Notes: generated by a model not told the origin, from the letters alone. A stretch of DNA of 64,000 nucleotides from Pigmentiphaga aceris (GCF_008119665.1 NZ_CP043046.1:930001-994000), one strand, 5' to 3'. Shown: positions 19,055-28,217, numbered from the stretch's first letter. Program-made: numbers and translations.

Positions 19055-19194
19055 ACTGAATCAATGCGACTGAATCAACACAACTGAAATCTACGCACTG
19101 ACTCGACGCAACTGAATCAACGCAACTGAATCAACGCAACTGAGTTGGCGCGATCGAGTCGAAGCAGCTGGATCAGCGCAACTGGACCGACCGA
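19055..19194 (+). repeat. Ten-unit degenerate 14-bp tandem array
   Basis: From 19055 the sequence divides into ten consecutive units of exactly 14 bp with consensus ACTGAATCAACGCA. Units 5 and 6 are identical; the outer ones diverge (the last reads ACTGGACCGACCGA). No unit has an insertion or deletion. The array ends two bases before the ATG at 19197, so it occupies the place of the promoter spacer and ribosome-binding site of the next gene. Unit length is not a multiple of three and no frame through it looks coding. Confidence 0.9.
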
Positions 19195-19196
19195 TC

Positions 19197-19892
19197 ATGG
19201 ATCGTCGTCAATTCTTGCATGTCATATCGTGTTCGGTCGGTGCGGCGACGTTGCCGTTGACCGCAAGGGTCGTACTGGCCGAATCGCCTGCCGAGCTTTC
19301 CTGCTGTGGGCCGATATCAGAACAGGGCGAACGACTACGCACGATGCTCGACAACTGCGGGGTAGACCAGCGCTGGTTGCCCGGCTTCAAAGTGCGCTGG
19401 AAAACCGGTGAAGCGACTGCCGCCTGGCCTGCCGGGTCAGGGGCGCATACGCATTGTTCGGCATTTGTCGCAAGCATGGCCATGCAGTTGGGCATTTACC
19501 TGCTGCGGCCGCCCGAACACGGACAGACCCTGCTGGCGAACGCCCAGGTGGCATGGCTGCTGAGCCAGTCCGAGGCCCCAAGCAACTGGCGCAATCTGGG
19601 CACGGATGTCACCCAGGTGCAGGCCCAGGCCAATCAAGGGTTGCTGGTGTTGGCGGCGGTTGAAAACCCGAATCCCGCCAAGCCCGGTCACATTGCGATT
19701 GTTCGACCTGGCTCCATGGCGGCCAGTGAGCTGGCGAAAACTGGGCCGATGCTGACGCAGGCGGGGAATCGGAACGCGCTGTCCATTCCCCTTTCCCAAG
19801 GCTTCCGTGGGCACCGTGGGGCATGGGTGCCTGGTGGGGGCGGAAGCGTGCGGTTCTTTGCGCATGAGATTGACTGGGCGCAACTGGGCTGA
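19197..19892 (+). CDS. Exported cysteine-amidase-like (NlpC/P60 or CHAP-like) protein
   Basis: This 231-residue protein starts MDRRQFLHVISCSVG, a twin-arginine-type signal (DRRQFLH) followed by a hydrophobic stretch ending near VLAESPA. The mature part contains HTHCSAFVASMAMQLG and, about 90 residues later, KPGHIAIVRP. A cysteine at a helix start followed by a histidine in a GHIAIV strand is the layout of papain-like NlpC/P60 or CHAP amidases. The third catalytic residue is not obvious. It may cut cell-wall or other amide bonds in the periplasm. There is no Shine-Dalgarno sequence; the 14-bp array runs up to the start codon. Confidence 0.7.
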   Translation: MDRRQFLHVISCSVGAATLPLTARVVLAESPAELSCCGPISEQGERLRTMLDNCGVDQRWLPGFKVRWKTGEATAAWPAGSGAHTHCSAFVASMAMQLGIYLLRPPEHGQTLLANAQVAWLLSQSEAPSNWRNLGTDVTQVQAQANQGLLVLAAVENPNPAKPGHIAIVRPGSMAASELAKTGPMLTQAGNRNALSIPLSQGFRGHRGAWVPGGGGSVRFFAHEIDWAQLG

Positions 19893-20004
19893 GCGGGGGG
19901 CAGCTGGGAAGCTGACAGTTGGACGCGTCATGTTGAACGCTGCATAGACAAGGTCATATAGAGACGCCCACCTGTACGACCCAGTCGGATTCGCAGCGCA
20001 CAAA

Positions 20005-20034
20005 AAAATGGCACCGATCGCTCGGTGCCATTTT
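20005..20034. terminator. Bidirectional intrinsic terminator
   Basis: AAAATGGCACCGA pairs perfectly with TCGGTGCCATTTT across TCGC. It lies between the exported amidase-like gene (plus) and proS (minus), which converge here, with an A-run before and a T-run after the stem. Confidence 0.9.
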
Positions 20035-20104
20035 CATTGCGCAAGATTTTTGTACTTATGCACCGACCACGGCGATCAACTTATCCACCGTGGCCCTGCA
20101 CTGA

Positions 20105-21844
20105 TTACATGCTTTCCAGCTTCGCCAGCGCCTTGTCCAGCGCTTCTGCCGCCGGCACCTTCTCGGCACCGTCGTCACGACGGCCTTGCACTTCGATCAG
20201 GCCATCCTTCAGACCACGGTCACCGATCGTCACGCGTACCGGCACGCCGATCAGTTCCCACTCGGCGAACATCACGCCCGGGCGCTCGTCGCGGTCGTCC
20301 AGGATCACGTCCACGCCCTTGGCCTTCAGTTCTTCGTAGAGCTTGGTGGCGGCGTCGCGCACCAGTTCGCTCTTGCCCCAGCCCACGCCGCAGATGACGA
20401 CTTCGAAGGGGGCCAGCGCGCGCGGCCAGATGATGCCGCGGCCGTCGTGGTTCTGTTCGATGGCAGCACCCATCACGCGGGTCACGCCAATGCCGTAGCA
20501 ACCCATTTGCAGGGGGGCGGGCTTGCCGGTCTGGTCCAGGAAGGTGGCTTTCATGGACGTGGAATACCCCGCGCCCAGGAAGAACACGTGGCCGACTTCG
20601 ATGCCGCGCTGAATCGCCAGCGTGCCCTTGCCGTCCGGCGACGGATCGCCCACGACGACATTGCGCAAATCCGCAATCACCGTGGGCTCGGGCAGGTCAC
20701 GGCCCCAGTTCACGCCGGTATGGTGGAAGTCGGCTTCGTTGGCACCGGCGACGAAGTCGCTCATGTTGGCCACGGTACGGTCGACCACCAGCTTCACCGG
20801 CTTGGCGGTGCCGATGGGGCCCAGGTAGCCGGGCAGGGTGCCGAAGTGTTCGACGATTTCAGCTTCCGTGGCGAAGCGGAAGCCTTTGTTCAGGCCTTCC
20901 ACCTTGCCGGCCTTGATCTCGTTCAGTTCGTGGTCGCCACGGATCAGCAGCAGCCAGATCTGTGCGGGCTGGCCTTCTTTTTCCGGCTCGGTGGCCAGCA
21001 CCAGCGACTTCACGGTGCGGGTCAGGTCGATCTTCAGCAGGGCGGCCACGTCTTCGCAGCGGGCAGCGCCCGGCGTGGGTGTCTTGGCCAGCGGTTCAGA
21101 AGCGGCACCGCGCGTCTCGATCAGCGACACAGCTTCGGCCAGCTCGATGTTGGCCGCGTAGTCCGACTGGGGGTTGTAGACCAGCAGGTCTTCGCCGGTG
21201 TCGGCGATCACCTGGAATTCGTGGCTGAGCGAACCGCCAATCGCACCCGTGTCGGCTTTCACCGCGCGGAAGGCCAGGCCCATGCGCGTGAAGATGCGGG
21301 TGTAGGCGGCGTACATGCCTTCGTAGCTCTTCTTTGCGCCTTCCTCGTCACGGTCGAAGGAATACGCATCCTTCATCGTGAATTCGCGGCCGCGCATGAT
21401 GCCAAAGCGCGGACGGCGCTCGTCGCGGAACTTGGTCTGGATCTGGTAGAAATTCTTGGGCAGCTGGCGCCAGCTGTGAATTTCGTTGCGGGCGATGTCG
21501 GTGACGACTTCTTCCGAGGTCGGCTGCACCACGAAATCGCGGTTGTGGCGATCCTTGATGCGCATGAGTTCGGGACCGAACTTGTCCCAGCGACCGGTTT
21601 CCTGCCACAGCTCGGCGGGCTGGATCACCGGCATGCTGACTTCCATGCCGCCAGCAGCGTCCATTTCTTCGCGGATGATCTTCTCGACCTTGCGCACGAC
21701 GCGCAGGCCCAGGGGCAGGTAACTGTAGATGCCACCAGCGTGTTTGCGGATCATGCCGGCACGCGTCATGAGTTTGTGGCTGGCGATTTCAGCGTCCGTA
21801 GGCGCTTCCTTCTGGGTACCGATGTGGAACTGCGTTGCGCGCAT
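20105..21844 (-). CDS. proS: Prolyl-tRNA synthetase (bacterial type)
   Basis: ProS charges tRNA-Pro; a tRNA-Pro gene is also present at 36 kb. It is a 579-residue class II synthetase with an inserted editing domain (about 220-400). The start [19 protein letters not shown] at 21844 is the family norm; a 22-residue longer reading is unlikely. Motif 1 surrounds [20 protein letters not shown], motif 2 is [18 protein letters not shown], and motif 3 lies in [15 protein letters not shown]. The C-terminal anticodon-binding domain holds [18 protein letters not shown]. It is divergent from rppH, with 64 bp between starts. Confidence 0.97.
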   Translation of the reverse strand: MRATQFHIGTQKEAPTDAEIASHKLMTRAGMIRKHAGGIYSYLPLGLRVVRKVEKIIREEMDAAGGMEVSMPVIQPAELWQETGRWDKFGPELMRIKDRHNRDFVVQPTSEEVVTDIARNEIHSWRQLPKNFYQIQTKFRDERRPRFGIMRGREFTMKDAYSFDRDEEGAKKSYEGMYAAYTRIFTRMGLAFRAVKADTGAIGGSLSHEFQVIADTGEDLLVYNPQSDYAANIELAEAVSLIETRGAASEPLAKTPTPGAARCEDVAALLKIDLTRTVKSLVLATEPEKEGQPAQIWLLLIRGDHELNEIKAGKVEGLNKGFRFATEAEIVEHFGTLPGYLGPIGTAKPVKLVVDRTVANMSDFVAGANEADFHHTGVNWGRDLPEPTVIADLRNVVVGDPSPDGKGTLAIQRGIEVGHVFFLGAGYSTSMKATFLDQTGKPAPLQMGCYGIGVTRVMGAAIEQNHDGRGIIWPRALAPFEVVICGVGWGKSELVRDAATKLYEELKAKGVDVILDDRDERPGVMFAEWELIGVPVRVTIGDRGLKDGLIEVQGRRDDGAEKVPAAEALDKALAKLESM

Positions 21845-21868
21845 GGGGCTCACATATGAATAGGGACA

Positions 21869-21874
21869 TATAAT
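21869..21874 (+). promoter_or_regulatory. Candidate -10 element of rppH
   Basis: A perfect TATAAT lies 35 bases before the rppH ATG, in the 64-bp space shared with the divergent proS. No good -35 box is visible at the right distance, so this is only a partial promoter call. Confidence 0.4.
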
Positions 21875-21908
21875 CGAAGCAATTGTATGAGAATCGCAGG
21901 GGTAGCCC

Positions 21909-22484
21909 ATGTTGGACAGGGAAGGCTACCGCCCCAATGTCGGCATCATCCTCGTGAACCAGCGCAACGAAGTGTTCTGGGGCAAGCGGATCAATGAACA
22001 CTCCTGGCAGTTTCCGCAGGGGGGCATCAAGCACGGCGAAAGCCCTGCCCAGGCCATGTTTCGCGAACTGCACGAGGAAGTGGGCTTGAAGCCCGAGCAT
22101 GTCCGAATCCTGGGGCGAACACGCGACTGGTTGCGTTACAACGTACCGGATCGCTTCGTCAGGCGCGAGTGGCGAGGTCATTACAAAGGGCAGAAACAGA
22201 TCTGGTTCCTGCTCCGCATGATCGGTCGTGACTGCGACGTATGTCTGCGCGCGACCACTCAGCCCGAGTTCGACGCCTGGCGTTGGAATGAATACTGGGT
22301 TCCGCTCGATTCCGTCATCGATTTCAAACGCGAGGTCTATACCCTGGCGCTGAATGAGTTGGCGAGCGTGCTGTTCCGTCGTCAGAACGAAACCCGCTTC
22401 CTGCGGCAGAGCGCTGGCAGTCGCCCGCCCCTGCCCGACACCCGGCAGCCCCTGGCGGCCGGTCCCCTCACGGAATCTGAATGA
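21909..22484 (+). CDS. rppH: RNA pyrophosphohydrolase RppH
   Basis: RppH removes pyrophosphate from the 5' end of triphosphorylated mRNAs and so starts RNase E-dependent decay. The 191-residue protein begins [20 protein letters not shown] and has a complete Nudix box from G38 to about V58 (key residues G39, E44, R52, E53, E56, E57). The WQFPQGGI lead-in and [19 protein letters not shown] are RppH-specific. The C-terminal 40 residues are proline-rich and probably disordered. Its stop overlaps the start of the following lipoprotein gene (ATGA). Confidence 0.95.
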   Translation: MLDREGYRPNVGIILVNQRNEVFWGKRINEHSWQFPQGGIKHGESPAQAMFRELHEEVGLKPEHVRILGRTRDWLRYNVPDRFVRREWRGHYKGQKQIWFLLRMIGRDCDVCLRATTQPEFDAWRWNEYWVPLDSVIDFKREVYTLALNELASVLFRRQNETRFLRQSAGSRPPLPDTRQPLAAGPLTESE

Positions 22485-23083
22485 ACAAGCATGTTGTGGC
22501 GTCGCGTGGCAGGGCTGCGCGTCTGGTGATCGCTGGAGCCGCGTTGGGGCTCCTGGCTGCTTGCAGCAATTTCGGCAATCAGGAAAAGGTCTTCGAAGAA
22601 GACCTGCCCGAATACCGGGCCGACCTGCCGGACGCGGATTGGACCGTCATCGCCACGCGTCTGCCTGCCGTGCCCGACCCGAAGAAGCTGGTCAAGGTCG
22701 ACCCCGAAATGGTGCAGACGTCATTTACCTACGGCGTCGATCCTGATTCGCTTCGTATCGATCCGGGCCGCATTGTCCGTTACACCTTGGTCAGCCAAAG
22801 CGACATGGGTGCCACCAACATCAGCTACGAAGCCATGCGCTGCGGCATGCGTCAGGTCCGCAATATTGCGATTGCGCGGCCGGGCGAGGGCTGGCAGCGG
22901 GCGTACAACGACGCCTGGCGGCCGATTGAAGCCGTGAATCGGACTGCCGTGCAGAATGTGCTCTTCAAGGGTGTGCTGTGCGCCGGCGGCGGCCCTGCTT
23001 CGATGTCTTTGGACGTGTTGCGCAAACGCCTGACCTACTGGCGTCAGCACGCTTACGGCGTGGAAGCGCGCGACAATCAGTAA
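22481..23083 (+). CDS. CNP1-like family lipoprotein
   Basis: This 200-residue protein has a lipoprotein signal, with lipobox LLAAC giving a lipidated cysteine at residue 28. The mature part ([59 protein letters not shown]) looks like the CNP1-like family, a compact beta protein of unknown function common in betaproteobacteria. Two cysteines (in MRCGM and VLCAGG) may form a disulfide. It overlaps the rppH stop by four bases and is probably co-transcribed. No function can be read from the sequence. Confidence 0.82.
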   Translation: MNKHVVASRGRAARLVIAGAALGLLAACSNFGNQEKVFEEDLPEYRADLPDADWTVIATRLPAVPDPKKLVKVDPEMVQTSFTYGVDPDSLRIDPGRIVRYTLVSQSDMGATNISYEAMRCGMRQVRNIAIARPGEGWQRAYNDAWRPIEAVNRTAVQNVLFKGVLCAGGGPASMSLDVLRKRLTYWRQHAYGVEARDNQ

Positions 23084-23174
23084 ACCTGTCTGCCTGGCAG
23101 ACGAGGGGCGTGCGCGCTTTTCGCGATGAATTGCTCGTATGCACCGTCGCTGGCTGATGGGGACGATGCCCTCG

Positions 23175-23249
23175 GCACGGTCCGGACCGCGCAGTGAGGA
23201 TTGCGCAACCAGGGCTGTGCAGCCAAGGCTGCGCAATCAGCTCGCGCAG
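23175..23249. repeat. Degenerate 14-bp tandem array between convergent genes
   Basis: Four to five units are visible: GCGCAGTGAGGATT (23189-23202), GCGCAACCAGGGCT, GTGCAGCCAAGGCT, then GCGCAATCAGCTC with one base missing, with a weaker unit before them. The array fills the space up to the racemase stop codon at 23250. Confidence 0.7.
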
Positions 23250-23912
23250 TCAGGCCTTGTCCGCCAGCAGCCGGCCGATTGCCATGCCCACCGTGGCCTG
23301 GCAGGGTTCAATCACGGGCAGGCCGCAAGCGTCTTCCAGCGGACGACGCATCTGCGCCATGCCGGCACATCCCATCACCAATACGTCTGCCCCATCTTCG
23401 TCACGCAGCTGTTTGCCGGTGGAAATCATCTTGGCCAAGGACAGCGCTGGGTCGGCCACTTCCGCCACGGTAAAGCCCACGGCGCGCTCGTTGGCCAGCC
23501 GCGCCGACAAGCCCATGGCACCGAAATAACGCAGATGGCGCGGAATGGAAGTGGCGGCGACTGCGATCACGCCGATGCGTTGCCCGCGCATGAAGGCCGC
23601 CAGCATGCCCGACTCGCCAATGCCCAGCACCGGTTTGCGCGTGCGTTCGCGTACGCTGTGCAGGCCGGGGTCGCTGAAGCATGCAATGACAAATCCCGCT
23701 GCGGAGTCTTCCAGGCGTTCCACCAGGGTGCCCAGCGGCGTGATGGTGCTGTCGGCATCACGCTGGGTCTGAATGCCCGGTGGGCCTTCCTTGAGCGTGA
23801 GGCATTCGATTGGCAGGCCAGGTAATGCTCGTAGCCCGTCGAGTGCGCGGTCGATGCCTTCGGTCACGCGTTCCAGCGAATTCGGGTTGATGACGTACAG
23901 CGTTTGGGTCAT
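23250..23912 (-). CDS. Asp/Glu/hydantoin racemase family protein
   Basis: This 220-residue protein belongs to the Asp/Glu racemase superfamily in its hydantoin-racemase branch, which interconverts D and L 5-substituted hydantoins without a cofactor. The start at 23912 opens MTQTLYVINPNS, the usual beginning of this branch. The two catalytic cysteines are in VIACFSDPGL and VMGCAGM, with PVLGIGESGM between. It begins 29 bp from the divergent LysR gene and lies at the edge of the hydantoin cluster, which supports the role. An allantoin or other cyclic-ureide racemase is an alternative. Confidence 0.88.
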   Translation of the reverse strand: MTQTLYVINPNSLERVTEGIDRALDGLRALPGLPIECLTLKEGPPGIQTQRDADSTITPLGTLVERLEDSAAGFVIACFSDPGLHSVRERTRKPVLGIGESGMLAAFMRGQRIGVIAVAATSIPRHLRYFGAMGLSARLANERAVGFTVAEVADPALSLAKMISTGKQLRDEDGADVLVMGCAGMAQMRRPLEDACGLPVIEPCQATVGMAIGRLLADKA

Positions 23913-23941
23913 GGTGTAAGACGCACAGAAAAGGAATCGGA

Positions 23942-25045
23942 GTGAGCGCGCAGGACGACACCTTGAAGAAGCGCCGGTCGGCGGCCACCAACGTGGCAGA
24001 TGGCGGTTCGGCAATGGCACGCCCGGAAACGACGGGCCTGGCGGGCATGAGCAGCGCAGCGGCGCGCGCGCCGGCCGCGCGCCCTGTGGCCGGAAAGTCG
24101 GTCGTGGCTGCCGTGAGCGGACGCGGCGGGCCGTTGAATCTGCGGCAGATCGAGGTATTTCGCGCCATCATGATCAGCGGCTCGCTGTCCGAGGCCGGAC
24201 GCCTGCTGTTCGTGTCGCAACCTGCGATCAGCAGGGCGCTGGCCGCCTGCGAAAACCGCTTGGGCTTCCCGTTGTTCGACCGCGTGAAAGGGCGTCTGCA
24301 CGCCACGCCCGAGGCCAAGCGGCTGTTCGAGGAAGTGGTGCAGGTCTATGACGGCATTCGCCGGGTCAACGACCTGGCGCAGAACCTGGCGGATGACCGC
24401 AGCGGCGTACTGCACGTGGTGTCCAGCCCCAGCTTTGGTGAATACCTGGTGCCGCGCGTGATCACGCGTTTTCGCATCAAGCACGCCAATGTGCAGATCA
24501 AGTATCGGCCGCTGACCATGGATGTGCTGGTGCCGCAGTTGCTGCTTGGGCACGCGGACGTGGGCATTTCCATGTTGCCGCCGCAGCACCCCAGCCTGGA
24601 AACGCGGGAGATCGGTGCGGGCAACATGATGTGCATCGTGCCGCGCTTCAGCCCGCTGGCAGAGTTGCGCTCGGTGCGTCCGCAAGACCTGCTTGGCCAG
24701 ACGCTGATCGGCTACGGCGCGGACACGCCACTCGGCATGACGGTGTCCGGCTTTTTCGAGACGATTCCGCAGGCCCTGCCGCCCGCCATCGAGGTGCGAT
24801 CGGCACTGACTGCCTGCGCCATGGTGCGGGAAGGGGCAGGCGTGGCGCTGATCGATTCCTACTGCGTCACGCCCGGCCTGCTGCGCGACGTGGTGGTGCG
24901 GCCGATTGCGCCCAGCATCGAACTGAAGATCCACGTCACCCATTCCCGGCTGGAGCCGCTGTCGGTGCTGGCCAACGCCTTCATGACCACCTTCCGTGCG
25001 GTGGTTCGCGAAACGCTGCCCTCGGTGCTGCCCAAGCGCGGCTGA
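23942..25045 (+). CDS. LysR-family regulator of the hydantoin cluster
   Basis: This 367-residue LysR regulator has the winged HTH at about 66-125 (LNLRQIEVFRAIMISGSLSE, SQPAISRALAACENRLGFP) and a full effector-binding domain ending near 355. The GTG at 23942 gives an unusual N-terminal extension of about 65 residues rich in Ala, Arg and Pro before the HTH; a later start inside it is possible (for example the ATG encoding MSSAAARAP). It is divergent from the racemase and convergent with the ABC permease genes, so it probably senses a hydantoin, carbamoyl amino acid or amino acid and controls both. Confidence 0.88.
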   Translation: MSAQDDTLKKRRSAATNVADGGSAMARPETTGLAGMSSAAARAPAARPVAGKSVVAAVSGRGGPLNLRQIEVFRAIMISGSLSEAGRLLFVSQPAISRALAACENRLGFPLFDRVKGRLHATPEAKRLFEEVVQVYDGIRRVNDLAQNLADDRSGVLHVVSSPSFGEYLVPRVITRFRIKHANVQIKYRPLTMDVLVPQLLLGHADVGISMLPPQHPSLETREIGAGNMMCIVPRFSPLAELRSVRPQDLLGQTLIGYGADTPLGMTVSGFFETIPQALPPAIEVRSALTACAMVREGAGVALIDSYCVTPGLLRDVVVRPIAPSIELKIHVTHSRLEPLSVLANAFMTTFRAVVRETLPSVLPKRG

Positions 25046-25080
25046 CACACAAGGGGCAGCGCCTCGGGCCGCAACAGGCA

Positions 25081-25770
25081 TCAGAACGAGGCACCCATGC
25101 GCAGGCGCTGGCGCTTTTCCAGCCGCCCGAGCAGGATCACGAAGGGCCACAGCAGCGCCAGATAGACCCCAGCCGCGAACACAATGGGCGTGGGGTTGTA
25201 CAGCATGGACTGCGCCGTGCGCGCGGCGTACAGCATCTCGGGCAAGGCCACCACGCTGGCAATCGTCGTGAGCTTCACGACCTCGATCATGTTGCTGACC
25301 AGGTCAGGGGCCACGTTGCGCACGGCCTGCGGAATGGCGATGTGCACCAGCGTTTGCCAGGCAGACAGCCCGGTTGACCGCGCGGCTTCGAACTGCCCGT
25401 GCGGCACGCTTTCCAGGCCGGCGCGGAAGATTTCTCCGAAGTAGCTGGAATTGTTCAGCATGAAACCCAGCGCCACGGCTTGCAGCGGCGTCAGCTCAAT
25501 TCCCAGGTAGGGGAAACCGGTGTAGATGAACATCAGCAGCACCAGCGGCGGGAAGGCGCGGAAGAAGTCGATGTAGACGACCAGCAGCGCACGCAGCACA
25601 CGGTTGTGGGCCACGAAGCCCAGCAGCGCCAACAGCAGGCCGCTTGCCAGGCCCAGCGGGATCACCAGCGCAGACAGCTTCAGCGTGGTCAGCAGCCCGG
25701 TCAGGATGTAGGGGCCGACTTCCTTGATGATGTCGAGGTTGAAGAAGGTTTGCAGGAAAGTGGGTTCCAT
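25081..25770 (-). CDS. Polar amino acid type ABC transporter permease
   Basis: This 229-residue inner-membrane permease has about five helices and the EAA loop EAARSTGLSAWQTLVHIAIPQ that contacts the ATPase. YIDFFRAFPPLVLLMFIY is the typical HisMQ/GlnP-family segment. It is the second of two permeases in the cluster, 15 bp after the first, and ends 35 bp from the convergent LysR gene. Together with the other permease, the ATPase and the binding protein it forms one importer, most likely for hydantoins or N-carbamoyl amino acids given the neighbours. Confidence 0.92.
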   Translation of the reverse strand: MEPTFLQTFFNLDIIKEVGPYILTGLLTTLKLSALVIPLGLASGLLLALLGFVAHNRVLRALLVVYIDFFRAFPPLVLLMFIYTGFPYLGIELTPLQAVALGFMLNNSSYFGEIFRAGLESVPHGQFEAARSTGLSAWQTLVHIAIPQAVRNVAPDLVSNMIEVVKLTTIASVVALPEMLYAARTAQSMLYNPTPIVFAAGVYLALLWPFVILLGRLEKRQRLRMGASF

Positions 25771-25785
25771 CGTGTGTCCTTTCCC

Positions 25786-26472
25786 TTACACGCGCTTGCG
25801 CGCGTTGCCGTAACGTTTTTCAACCATGCGGCCGGCGACCACCACGGGAATGAAGATGATCAGGTAGCCAATCGCACCCAGGGTCAGCGGCGTCGGGTTG
25901 CCCGCAAAACTGGTGGCGGACGTGGCCTGATTCAGAATTTCGTTGAGTGCAGCCACCGATCCGTAGGCCGTGCCCTTGACGGTGGCGATCACCCGATTGG
26001 TCAGCGGCGCAATCATCATCTTGCAGGCTTGCGGCAGCACGACCCAGATCATGGTCTGGGTGTGGCTCATGCCGGTGGACCGCGAGGCTTCCACCTGGCC
26101 ATAGGGCAGGGAGGCGATACCTGACCAGAAGATTTCTTCCGAAAACGCGGCCAGCACCAGGGCCAGCGCCAGCCAGGTGGCGGCAAATGCCGACAGCGAT
26201 ACGCCGATGGATGGCAGCGCGTAATAGAACAGAATGATCAGCACCAGCGGCGGCAGCGCGCGCATGATGTCGACGAAGCCGACGATGAAGAAATTCAGCG
26301 CGCGCAGGCGGAAGCTGCGCAGAAAGGCCAGCAGCAGTCCACCGGCCAGGCCAGCCACGATGACAGCCAGGCCAAGCAGAATGGTGACCCAGGCACCTTC
26401 CAGCACCTGGGGCAGATACTGCTTGGCAACCTCGGCGTTGAAGAAGGTGAATATCAGGCGGTCGAGATCCAT
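25786..26472 (-). CDS. Polar amino acid type ABC transporter permease
   Basis: This 228-residue inner-membrane permease is the partner of the one downstream. The start at 26472 opens MDLDRLIFTFFNAEVAKQYL; a longer frame runs through the upstream ATPase gene and is rejected. The EAA loop is VEASRSTGMSHTQTMIWVVLP, and GFVDIMRALPPLVLIILFYY matches the HisMQ family. The start is four bases after the ATPase stop, consistent with translational coupling. The two permeases are clearly different sequences, so the channel is a heterodimer. Confidence 0.92.
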   Translation of the reverse strand: MDLDRLIFTFFNAEVAKQYLPQVLEGAWVTILLGLAVIVAGLAGGLLLAFLRSFRLRALNFFIVGFVDIMRALPPLVLIILFYYALPSIGVSLSAFAATWLALALVLAAFSEEIFWSGIASLPYGQVEASRSTGMSHTQTMIWVVLPQACKMMIAPLTNRVIATVKGTAYGSVAALNEILNQATSATSFAGNPTPLTLGAIGYLIIFIPVVVAGRMVEKRYGNARKRV

Positions 26473-26476
26473 GGGT

Positions 26477-27226
26477 TCAATGCGCCTCGCTGCCCAGGCG
26501 CGACAGGAAGGCTGTCGTGCGTGCATGCTTGGGGGCACCGAACAGCTCGTCTGGTGTGCCCGCTTCCACCACCACGCCGCCGTCCATGAACACCACAGAG
26601 TCCGATGCCGCACGCGCAAAGGCCATTTCGTGTGTCACCACCACCATCGTGATGCCGGTCTCGCGCAGTTCACGCATTACCTGCAACACGCCATCGACCA
26701 TCTCCGGGTCCAGCGCGCTGGTGGGTTCGTCAAACAGAATGATGGCCGGTTCCAGCGCAATTGATCGGGCAATGCCCACGCGCTGCTGTTGTCCGCCCGA
26801 CAGTTGGCCGGGATAGGCGTCGGCCTTGTGCGCCATGCCGACACGGGTCAGTGCGCGTTCGGCGATCTCGTTGGCTTGGGCACGGGGAATTTTCTTGACC
26901 TTGCGCAGCGCCAGCGTCACGTTGTCGCGCACACTTAAGTGCGGGTACAGATTGAAGGCCTGAAACACCATGCCGATGCGCTGGCGCAGCTTGTCCAGCT
27001 TGGCGTCGGCAGCATTGATGTCTTGGCCTTCGACCAGAATTTGGCCGCTGCTCGCGTGTTCCATGCGGTTGCAGCAGCGCAGCAAGGTGCTCTTGCCCGA
27101 GCCGGACGGGCCGATGATGGAAACCAGTTCACCTTTGCGCACGGAAAGGCTCACGCCCTTCAGAACGTGATTGTCGCCATAGGTCTTGTGCAGGTCGTTG
27201 ATGTCTAGGATGAAGGGCTGAGGCAT
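26477..27226 (-). CDS. GlnQ-type ABC transporter ATP-binding protein
   Basis: This 249-residue ATPase energises the importer. It has Walker [10 protein letters not shown], the Q-loop in [14 protein letters not shown], the signature LSGGQQQR, Walker [15 protein letters not shown] and the switch histidine in [21 protein letters not shown] is typical of polar amino acid importers. It is preceded by a strong intercistronic hairpin that separates it from the binding-protein gene. Confidence 0.95.
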   Translation of the reverse strand: MPQPFILDINDLHKTYGDNHVLKGVSLSVRKGELVSIIGPSGSGKSTLLRCCNRMEHASSGQILVEGQDINAADAKLDKLRQRIGMVFQAFNLYPHLSVRDNVTLALRKVKKIPRAQANEIAERALTRVGMAHKADAYPGQLSGGQQQRVGIARSIALEPAIILFDEPTSALDPEMVDGVLQVMRELRETGITMVVVTHEMAFARAASDSVVFMDGGVVVEAGTPDELFGAPKHARTTAFLSRLGSEAH

Positions 27227-27315
27227 CGGCGAGCTTGTCCGGTAGATGATGGGCAGCGGCCAACGCTGAAGCCGGCCGCGCGTCTTGCGTGAAGCGTGTT
27301 TTCAGTGACAGATAC

Positions 27316-27352
27316 CTGCTGCCCGCACTGGTTTGGCCGGTGCGGGCAGCAG
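27316..27352 (-). promoter_or_regulatory. Intercistronic hairpin between binding protein and ATPase genes
   Basis: A perfect 13-bp stem (CTGCTGCCCGCAC with its complement, loop of 11) lies just after the binding-protein stop. There is no T-run, so it probably slows 3' decay or partially terminates, which would give more binding protein than ATPase, a common arrangement in ABC operons. Confidence 0.6.
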
Positions 27353-27359
27353 CGATTCA

Positions 27360-28217
27360 TCACTTGCAGGCGAGTGTGACCGGTGTGGCGTCGTAGCCGT
27401 TGAAGCCCGGTACGCCTTGGCCAGCCGGGATCACCACGGTTGCCGAATCGGCTTGCGGTGCGTAGCCGAACCACTTCTCGTGCAGTGCCTTCAGCGAGCC
27501 ATCTTTCTTCATGCACTTGATGACCATGCCGACTTCATTGCGCGCGGCGATATCGTCGATGCGGAACGGAATCGCCCAGACCGAGCCGGTCTTGATTTCC
27601 AGCACGGTCTTGATCTGCGGGTTGGTCTTGGCGGCCCAGGCCGACGGCGTGATGCCAGCCAGGTTGGCCACCACCCGGCCGCTTGCCACGGCCTGCACCG
27701 CATCGGCGTTGGTGCCGTAGGCATTGACCTTGAAGCCGTATTTATCGGCATTGGCGCGTGCCCATTCTTCCGGGCCCGATCCCTTATTCACCGCAATGTC
27801 CTTGCCCTTCAGGTCTTCCAGGCTCTTGATGCGGTCTTCGATCTTGCGCACCACCAGCGTGAAGTTGTTCTCCAGATAACCCTCGGTGAACAGCACGGTC
27901 TTGGCGCGTTCCTGCGACACGGTGGTCGGGGCCAGCAGGAAGTCGTACTTGCCAGCGTTCAGGGCCGGGATCAGCGCGGAATACTGCGCGCCCTCGATTT
28001 CGATGGGGCGGCCCAGGCGCTTGGCAATTTCTTCGCCCAGTTCCACGTTGAAGCCTTGGTAGCCGCCCGACATCTTGGCAAAGGCGTGGGGCGGGAAGGT
28101 GGCATCGACGCCAGCGCGGATCGGCTTGCCTTGGGCGTAAGCGCCACCGGCGGCAGCCAGCAACAGGACGGACAGCAAGGCGCGGGTAGTGTGGGTAGTG
28201 CGGGTAGATCGGGTCAT
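27360..28217 (-). CDS. ABC transporter periplasmic binding protein (family 3)
   Basis: This 285-residue protein has a Sec signal peptide cut after AYA (residue 28). The mature part follows the family-3 amino-acid-binding fold: IRAGVDATFPPHAFAKMSGG, GFNVELGEEIAKRLG, YDFLLAPTTVSQERAK and LKGKDIAVNKGSGPEEWA. The usual ligand arginine after the TxxR-type segment is at QERAKTVLF. The C-terminus is longer than normal and holds a possible disulfide pair (VIKCMKK and the last-but-one residue, VTLACK). Its position between the carbamoylase and the ATPase suggests it binds a hydantoin or carbamoyl amino acid. Confidence 0.9.
   Translation of the reverse strand: MTRSTRTTHTTRALLSVLLLAAAGGAYAQGKPIRAGVDATFPPHAFAKMSGGYQGFNVELGEEIAKRLGRPIEIEGAQYSALIPALNAGKYDFLLAPTTVSQERAKTVLFTEGYLENNFTLVVRKIEDRIKSLEDLKGKDIAVNKGSGPEEWARANADKYGFKVNAYGTNADAVQAVASGRVVANLAGITPSAWAAKTNPQIKTVLEIKTGSVWAIPFRIDDIAARNEVGMVIKCMKKDGSLKALHEKWFGYAPQADSATVVIPAGQGVPGFNGYDATPVTLACK

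Noticed and set aside
20186..21859. 557-codon plus-strand frame
   Set aside because: It is exactly antisense to proS, whose protein is unmistakable; high GC keeps the opposite frame open.
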